Source: Muricea muricata
Taxonomy: Eukaryota; Cnidaria; Anthozoa; Malacalcyonacea; Plexauridae
Direction: 5' to 3'
Length of the DNA stretch: 64,000 bases
Assembly (NCBI GenBank): GCA_963855995.1
Contig: OY979716.1
Span: 21,777,321 to 21,841,320, forward strand
Below the pieces are notes generated by a model, which saw only the letters and a list, made by a program, of their open reading frames with translations, was not told where the DNA came from and ran no database searches. Position numbers and translations under genes: made by a program. Below are positions 57,453 to 64,000 of this stretch, piece by piece (position 1 is the stretch's first letter; each line of letters opens with the position of its first letter).

Positions 57453-58864
57453 CTAAAGAAAATGCATATAGGCAGTTAAGCAAACGACAGTACACAGTCG
57501 ACGGCAGGGAACTAGCGAATGTGCCTGTTGTGTTACAATGGCACGTCAATCATAGATAAGTTGCTGTGACGAAGCCAATGATATAATTTGGTCCTTTTAT
57601 ATGAAAATATATCCGTGTTTAAAGACCATAAACATAATCAATTTCTTACAAATAAGAAATATTAATTTGAATTTTAAATGGTCAATAGAAAAATACGTTG
57701 CCATGTAAATAGGGGGTTGGCATAAAACGCGGAAAAAGAATGATGCAATCGCGGAACGGAATGGGTAAAAAACGCGGAACTAAATGGCGGAACGGAATGG
57801 GAATAAAACAGGGAATGAGGATGGAATTAGTATAGGAAATTACACGGTTCGAGAAGTATTAATTTCGCCAAACACAAGTGTGATTTTTCATTAATACTTC
57901 GAGGATAAGTGTAATTTCATATCAATATCATTTTTAAAAAATATTTCACCGATTTGTTTATGTTTCTAGTTTTTAAAAATCCCGCTCTTCGCGGGGCGCG
58001 CGATCCGTGCCGATTAATTTTTAACAATGGCGGACACTGTAATAGGCGGTGATAGCCATAATGAAATTTTTGAACAAGAAGAAGTATCTACCATCTTACT
58101 AAAGTACATTAACCTCTTAAAGTATGATCCTTAATAAAGGAAAATACATTGGCTGGGCGACATTGATCAACTAAAAAATCTTATATCCGAACTGTTTGGC
58201 TCGAGCGGTAAATGGTCGTCACCCGGGGGCTGTGCTAAATCTTTTCGTAATGATAGGATATTTATAATATAGTATGCTAACAAACGTACTCTAGTATTTA
58301 ACGGTGTGATTGGTAGTCTCGTTAAGAATTTGATAACAGATTTGCTGAAGAATGACCTCCCTACAGAAATCGCAATCTCAGATGCCGATGCGAACAATTG
58401 GTCCAGTGAAACGAACTATGTTGTTCAAGATGTTAATGGCGCGCCGAGTATTGATGACATAATCCCATAGACCAATCTAATATAGCTTTGGTGGAGTCTG
58501 TAGTAGATCCTAAACTATCTAAATGTATTAATTGTAATAACTGCTGTGATCGGCTTCATGAATTCGAAACGGTTAAAATATAAGTCGCTAGCCTACATAA
58601 ACAAGTAGCTTCGCTCAACCGAGTAGTTGACAGAGTAAATACTGTCCTTGAATCAGTATGTGGGGCTATAATCCCGAATGAAGGTTCATTTTCCCACTCT
58701 GATCTCAGATTGGAAAAGATGCTCACAGAGTTTTCCAACTTCTAGAGGGCAATAATGAATCCTTAAGCGATCGTGAAAATACGATTTCTAATTTACAGCA
58801 TAAATTAAGTAAATAAGTTGGGAAGGAGAGAGATGAATTAAAACGCAACTATTCTTTGCTTGTA

Positions 58865-59099
58865 CAGAGTGTCCCAGAAAAAAGTGAAACTATAGAAATT
58901 AACCTATTGTTATAATCTGAATGCCTGAGCACTATGCTACTCAGGCGTTAAAATATTTGGACGAAGCGAAAACGTTTTAAAATGCTTAAATGTAAATTAA
59001 ATTTCATTAAATTCCCAGATGTGTAATCACGCGTGTTTAAGAGCGGTTTAAGAACAATGAGATAATTTCTATAGTGTCACTTTTTTCTGGGTCAGTCTG
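58865..59099. mobile_element. 235-bp mariner-like MITE nested in the LINE's ORF1
   Basis: The left end CAGAGTGTCCCAGAAAAAAG and the inverse at the right (CTTTTTTCTGGGTCAGTCTG) form inverted repeats of about 40 bp, flanked by TA at 58,863-58,864 and 59,100-59,101. Coding sequence of ORF1 resumes on the far side (VEQQQTPNTNNEN). Confidence 0.85.
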
Positions 59100-59999
59100 T
59101 AGAGCAACAACAGACTCCCAACACAAACAATGAGAACGTAAGCCCCCCAAATACTTAAATCCATGATCGATCAGTTGAGCATTTAATTAATACACCGAGT
59201 ATTAATGTTAATTCCTTTTGTGAATTAGATAATAGTGTGGGGGAGTTCTTACCTACAATTAATCGCCGAAAGAAAGGCAAGGAATGAATTATGTAAACGA
59301 GGAAAGCCATGAGCCTGTGAAATCTAGTGATAGCGCTAACAACCTCTCATTCCGTAATTCAGCCAATATAGAAGCTACAAATACTAACAAATGCAAGAAA
59401 CCAACCCAAAACGCTAGTATGAAATCTCCTTTTTTCTACCATCGTACCTGTCATCGGCAGTCTCCCAATTTAGTGGAATGGCAGAACCACCTCCAACTGG
59501 TTTATGGGAGAACAACGAGCAATGCCCTAACGAACCATCAATTAATCACTCTCTACCCCAAACCACAACCAAGACCTTTGAAGAAGATAGCGTGTTACCC
59601 GATCAAACCCCTGCCAATTAAACTAAAGAGGAAAGATCAGTTGAACTGGTTCCGTTTTTAATATTAGCCAGCCACACCAATATAGTTAATCCGACCCAAT
59701 CCATCCCTCTCCTCATAACCCAACGGCACCCAACTGGGCTACGTCGCCACTAAAGTATTAATTGCGATAACTTAGTAAAGATGAATGTTAGTACCATGAT
59801 TAACAATCACAAACATAAAGTTATATCATACTTCCCTTACCACGATAATGTACAAAGTATACCGGTGAGAATAACGAATAGAATTATAACAAATCTCAAA
59901 TAACTCCCTCAACAAATAATATACTGTAATTTAATCACGGTCCCTTCTAAAGCTCAAAATATAGACAAAAGGACTTTCGTGCCTAAAATATTACTCATA

Positions 60000-62491
60000 A
60001 CCACAATGTCACTCACCCCCAAAATTGATGAGATTTCTTGTTTTAGGAAAACTCATAACCCAGATGTTGCTTGTATCACTGAAACATGGCTTTAGGAATC
60101 AATTGACGAATCGTGTCTCTAAATTGCTGGATACAATTTCATCTTCAAAAACCGTAGTGGTGGCTGTCACGGTGGTGTAGGTTTATATGTAAGGAATTCA
60201 ATATCTTTTAAAAGCCTTGACCATCTACAGCATCCCGTGTTAGATGTTCTCTGGGTACGCCTTACTCTTAAAAGAATACCCCGTGGATTTCCTTGTCAAG
60301 TAATTGGTGTAATATACCACCCACCGAGCACAGATGATCGTGAATAATGCTCATTTACCTATTAACATCACTTACCACAATTGAAAGCGATTATCCGGGT
60401 TGTGGTCTAATGCTAGCGGGCGATTTCAATCGGCTAAAAGTAAACCGCCTGCTGAACCCGTTCCAATGCAAACAAATGGTCAACGTTCCAACTAGAGCTG
60501 ACCAGAGTCTTGACTTAATTATCACAAACTTATACTCCTTTTACGCTAAAGATTCTGTAGAGAAACACCCTCCTTTTGACCAGTCGGACCATAATGTGGT
60601 CATTTTAAACCCCAGAAGCAGATGTGCTAAATCAGGTAGTCGAAAGCTCGTTATAACTGGAGACATGCGTCCCAGTAGAAAGAGAGAACTAGGTAGATAT
60701 CTAACTTCCTGTAAATGGTCCACTTTAGATCATCTTTAAACCTGTGAGGAAAAATTTGAGCTCTTTACAGACCTTATCAATCTGGGTATCAACACAATAA
60801 CGTCTAACAAAAGAATAATTCTACACGCGAATGACCCTCCGTGGATAACACCCAATTTTAAGAGTCTCATAAAAAAACGGCAAGCTGCATTTTCTAACGG
60901 CAACAACGAAGTTTACAGGTATTATCGCAACCGAGTCAATCGCGAAAAAAAAATGTGTCGTGCAAAGTTCTACTCGTCGAAGTTTGAACATTTAAAAAGT
61001 CGAAACCAAGTCGGTGGTGGAGCAAAGTAAAACAGATTGCTGGCATGACGCCTTCAACGGGAGCAGAAGATCTATTTAATCAGATACAGATTGACGACAT
61101 GGATAGAAAGTCACCAAATGAGATGGCAAATTTCATAAATACAGCCTTCTTAGACCCTAGGAATATTTACCAACCTCTTGCTTCTCTTCCCCCCTACGAC
61201 CCAAACGACTCTGTTCTCCACCTCGACTAACTAGATGTTTATATAGTGCTTGCATCCCTTAATCCTAGAAAAGCCTCTGGTCCAAACGGTGTCTCGAATT
61301 GGGTCTTAAACAAATACGCCAATTCTCGCCCAGCAAGTGAGTTCGATTCTTAACAGCAGCTTTAATGAACAACAACTCGCTACTCCGTGGAAAACTGCTG
61401 ATATTGTTCCAATCATAAAATCGAAACCGGTAACCGAAATTTATAAACACTTGCAACCAATATCTCTCACACCAGCTTTTTCTAAAGTTGCCGAAGAATC
61501 TGCTGTTTCTAAGTTCATAGGGCCAGCTATTTTAAGCCAAATCGATCCTAACCAATTTGGGGTGATACCAAAATCCTCAATATCAATGGCTGAAATTTCA
61601 ATGATCCATAACAGGTCTCAGTCAACCGACGGTTCCGGCGCTGCAGTTGGAATAGTCCTTCTTGATTACAAAAAGGCGTTTGACCTGATCGATCATGGTA
61701 TACTCTCCGAAAAGATATCCAGATTACCAATTCCAAAAGCAGTCGTACGCTGGACTATTGATTTTTTGATGGATCGAAAACAAAGAGTTAAGCTCGCAAT
61801 CGATTGCATTTCGGAATGGAATATCCCGGCCTGGGTCCCTCAAGGCACGAAACTCGGGCCATGGCTTTTCTTATTGATGATCAATGATCTTAAAATCACC
61901 GAAGTCTCCACTTGGAAGTATGTCGACGACACAACCATTTCTGAACTTGTTAACAAAGGTGATATCAGCAAAGCCCAAGACGCTTTGACCCCTTGACAGT
62001 TAATGGAAAGAAATTGCCGGTCGTTAAAAACGCTAAAATTCTAGGCCTTACCATCTCCAATAACCTTAAGTCAGTTAAGTGGACTGATCATATCAACGAA
62101 GTTACGAAGTCATAAAAAAAGCTAACAAACGTCTTTATTTCATTCAATGTTGGAAAATTGTGCCCCGGTTTTCCATTACTCAATCCCATCCTTTTTGTCT
62201 GAGGTTCTAAAGATGGTACAAAAGCGTGCATTGAAGATAATTTCACCAACGAAATCATATAATGATATCTTAGAATATTTTAATCTCCAAACTCTATTCC
62301 AAAGACGCGAAGAAATGTGTTCCAAACTTTTTGCAAGAATTATTAACAATCCAACACATAAATTGCATAATTTATTGCCTCCTAAACATGAGTCGGTTTA
62401 TCAACTTAGGAACACTAGGATGTTTGAACGGATCGGAACCAATACAGACAGGTTTAAGAATACTTTTATTCCTAAGTCTACCAACTTAAGT
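60000..62491 (+). pseudogene. LINE ORF2: endonuclease and reverse transcriptase remnants
   Basis: Endonuclease blocks in order: NPDVACITETWL (catalytic Glu), RSGGCHGGVGLYVRNSI, VIGVIYHPPST, GLMLAGDFN and FDQSDHNVV (catalytic SDH). RT blocks: DIVPIIKSKPVTEIYKHLQP, VGIVLLDYKKAFDLIDHGIL, WVPQGTKLGPWLFLLMINDL and STWKYVDDTTISEL (catalytic DD). After AQDAL about 50 codons appear deleted near 61,985. The frame then resumes with GKKLPVVKNAKILGLTISNN and VQKRALKIISPTKSYNDILE, ending near 62,491. Multiple stops and shifts make it inactive. Confidence 0.9.
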
Positions 62492-63739
62492 TAAGGCAAT
62501 TTTAGTGTTAAGCTTTTCTAATATCAATTTGTAAATATATTTTAAATTTACATTATTACGTTCTAATTAATGTATATCTTATTCTTGTAAATCATGCAAT
62601 TCAGCTGTATGGCTACAATGTGAGTTTTGAATACACTATGTATCTATCTAATCGCCAAACTATGCCGATTGATGATTTATCGGCACAGTTCTTAGCCAAT
62701 CAGAATCGAGTAAGCAAAGAAAATTGATATTAATGCAGAACAATATAATATTTTGCGCCATTCTTTTTGGTATAAATAGAAATACACAAACAAAAGACAT
62801 TTACCTCACATTTACTTGCCAGATTAATTCCTAAAATGCTATGTTGATTTTGTGTAATTTGTTATTAATCTGTAAACGTGCGTTTACGCACAGCAATTTC
62901 TCGGCTGATTCTGCTCGCGCCTCACTGGTACGTAAACAGCGCATCAGCGCCTCGCGATTTACAAAATCACGAGAAAAATCAGTAGCAAAGCAGTTATTTT
63001 TGGACAATTAAACGATTTTTTACAAAAACTATAAGATAAGTAGACGAAAGAGAGGAAGTAAGCAACCTTATATCATTCCACAAATAGGGCATCCGTACCG
63101 TATGGCCCTTTGTCGCATTTTGAAGCAAAACAATTGCTCATTCTACGACAATTTGGTTTACACGTCTGACACATGAAATAATCACTCCAGATTATTCTTC
63201 ATTAAGCACATTAGTTGTGAAAGAAAGTTAGGTTAGAAATCGAGGTAGAGGTAAAACTTTTGTATGCGAATGTTTAGTTATATCAAAAAGAGTGACGAAA
63301 ACGTTTATATGGTTCTGCATTAATTTTATCCTCATTCCGCGTTTTATCCCATCTGCCGTTCCATTTCGCCATTCCCTTCCGCGTTTTATCCCCATTATGT
63401 TCCGTTATTGCGTTCCGTTCCGCCGCTCCGCCTTGCCGGTTCCACGTTTAATCTTAACCGTAAATAGGTGGGTGTAAGGGTGCAGATGATTTGTCTGATG
63501 AGATATATGAATCACGTAATTTTTTTTAGTTGTCCAATTAAAGACCTGGTTGTTCTTGTATGCTTAGCTATATACCAAACAGTTTATCTGAACATCTGTC
63601 AAGATATGTTGGTTTTATTGAATAATCTATACGCGTTTGGTTTAAAGTCCAACCAAGTGCGATCTGAAGCTAAGAATATATTAATTTTGTTATGATATTG
63701 CAAATCAACGACACTAATAACTCGTTCGTGAATACAAAC

Positions 63740-63975
63740 CTTGGTACGATAAACATCCGCTTCATTAGAAATAGGCTTCACACACATGCCATGCCTTGTC
63801 AGCATCAGAGATCCATTTGGCCATAACTGGAACTCTTGTTGTTCTTCTCCACATCCTTGGTATAACACAATGTTCTCTCCATTTTTTGGTCTCAGATAAG
63901 CTGCACCAAGAACATGTATACATTTGCCGCCGTAGTGCCTAATTGAACCAGGACCTTGAAATTTGTCTGTCTCGA
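63740..63975 (-). CDS. Lectin-like cassette exon A' (copy 2)
   Basis: 236 bp, identical splice sites and phases to 45,762-45,997. The visible differences are minor (SLMLTRHGM versus SLMLTKHGM). The matching MAM first exon would lie beyond position 64,000. This is the most upstream exon of the gene visible here. Confidence 0.8.
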
Positions 63976-64000
63976 CTAAAATAAAGAAAATATTTAAAAT

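Larger units (their letters stand above)
58026..62640 (+). mobile_element. CR1-like LINE, near full length but decayed
   Basis: It inserted in the intron between lectin exons B' and A'. Compared with copy 1 (around 44,580-44,590), the host sequence ATTAATTTT stops at about 58,022 and TAATCGCC resumes at about 62,650, so the insertion is well bounded. ORF1 (from an ATG at 58,027, MADTVIGGDSHNEIFEQEEV) carries several stops and a coiled-coil stretch. ORF2 carries an APE-type endonuclease and an RT. The 3' end reads ATGTATCTATCTA, a short repeat tail like those of CR1-type LINEs. Confidence 0.85.
34284..64000 (-). other. Gene span: secreted MAM / EGF / lectin-cassette protein (5' end beyond window)
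   Basis: Sixteen exon-like blocks on the minus strand, from 63,975 down to 34,284, share compatible reading phases and form one transcript model. The modules in order are: lectin cassette and MAM end (copy 2), EGF array (one dead, three intact), MAM start, lectin cassette, MAM end (copy 1), and a C-terminal exon. The product should be extracellular, judged from its Cys-rich modules and many N-x-S/T sites. MAM and calcium-binding EGF modules mediate adhesion, and a ricin-like module would bind carbohydrate. No transmembrane segment is visible in the exons seen, and the signal peptide would lie beyond position 64,000. Exon phases agree at every joint tested, but the single-gene model is inference from phase and order. 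Confidence 0.7.
53932..64000. repeat. Segmental duplication, copy 2 (runs off the window)
   Basis: Colinear with 40,440-46,000 over exons E, D, C, B and A and their introns. It is enlarged by the LINE at 58,026-62,640 and the MITE at 56,035-56,280. It lacks the 264-bp MITE of copy 1. Confidence 0.9.

Noticed and set aside
1-64000. tRNA, rRNA, CRISPR arrays or bacterial-type operons
   Set aside because: No cloverleaf-compatible box A/B pairs, no rRNA-like conserved blocks, and the direct repeats lack regular unique spacers; the gene style is animal.

Overview
The window looks like nuclear DNA of an early-branching metazoan, most likely a cnidarian. It is AT-rich, has GT/AG introns, carries one secreted MAM/EGF/lectin-type gene, and is otherwise crowded with decayed DNA transposons, LINEs and Ty3-type fragments. 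No rRNA, tRNA, CRISPR or bacterial-type operon was seen. The taxonomic guess is inference from gene style only.

Layout. 1-8 kb: a spliced piggyBac transposase (minus strand, 531 aa, 33-bp tandem repeats in its intron), surrounded by inverted repeats, a 205-bp tandem MITE-like pair and pieces of a second piggyBac family. 8-14 kb: a patchwork of small minus-strand transposon-associated genes: two copies of a double zinc-module (RING-like) protein, an unidentified Cys/His-rich protein, a hAT transposase core, a second-family piggyBac fragment and an SGNH hydrolase. 14-21.6 kb: a nearly intact Mutator-like transposase broken by one frameshift and one in-frame stop, a single-RING exon, two hAT fragments, an unidentified multi-exon gene, and the C-terminal part of a second Mutator-like transposase. 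21.6-34.2 kb: mostly noncoding, with a 928-bp tandem duplication, a mariner-type MITE, a 1.9-kb element with ~186-bp inverted ends and a 5'-truncated LINE.

34.3-64 kb: one large minus-strand gene running in from beyond position 64,000 and ending at 34,284. Its exons encode, in transcript order, a lectin-like cassette (two exons), the last three exons of a MAM domain, calcium-binding EGF modules (one dead, three intact), then a complete second set: MAM first exon, lectin cassette, three MAM exons, and a 140-residue C-terminal exon. The two MAM/lectin sets are tandem duplicates about 13 kb apart (40.44 kb onward and 53.93 kb onward). In the complete set the two-exon lectin cassette sits inside the MAM domain, in an intron bounded by phase-1 junctions. 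It is 420 bp (140 codons), so skipping it keeps the frame and gives an uninterrupted MAM domain.

The duplicated blocks differ by clean transposon insertions (a 264-bp MITE with an 8-bp target duplication in one; a 4.6-kb CR1-like LINE with its own nested MITE and a 245-bp MITE in the other). They therefore act as natural filled-site and empty-site pairs. Introns also hold two Ty3 integrase fragments joined head-to-head, a Penelope-like reverse transcriptase fragment and a 2.4-kb foldback inverted repeat.
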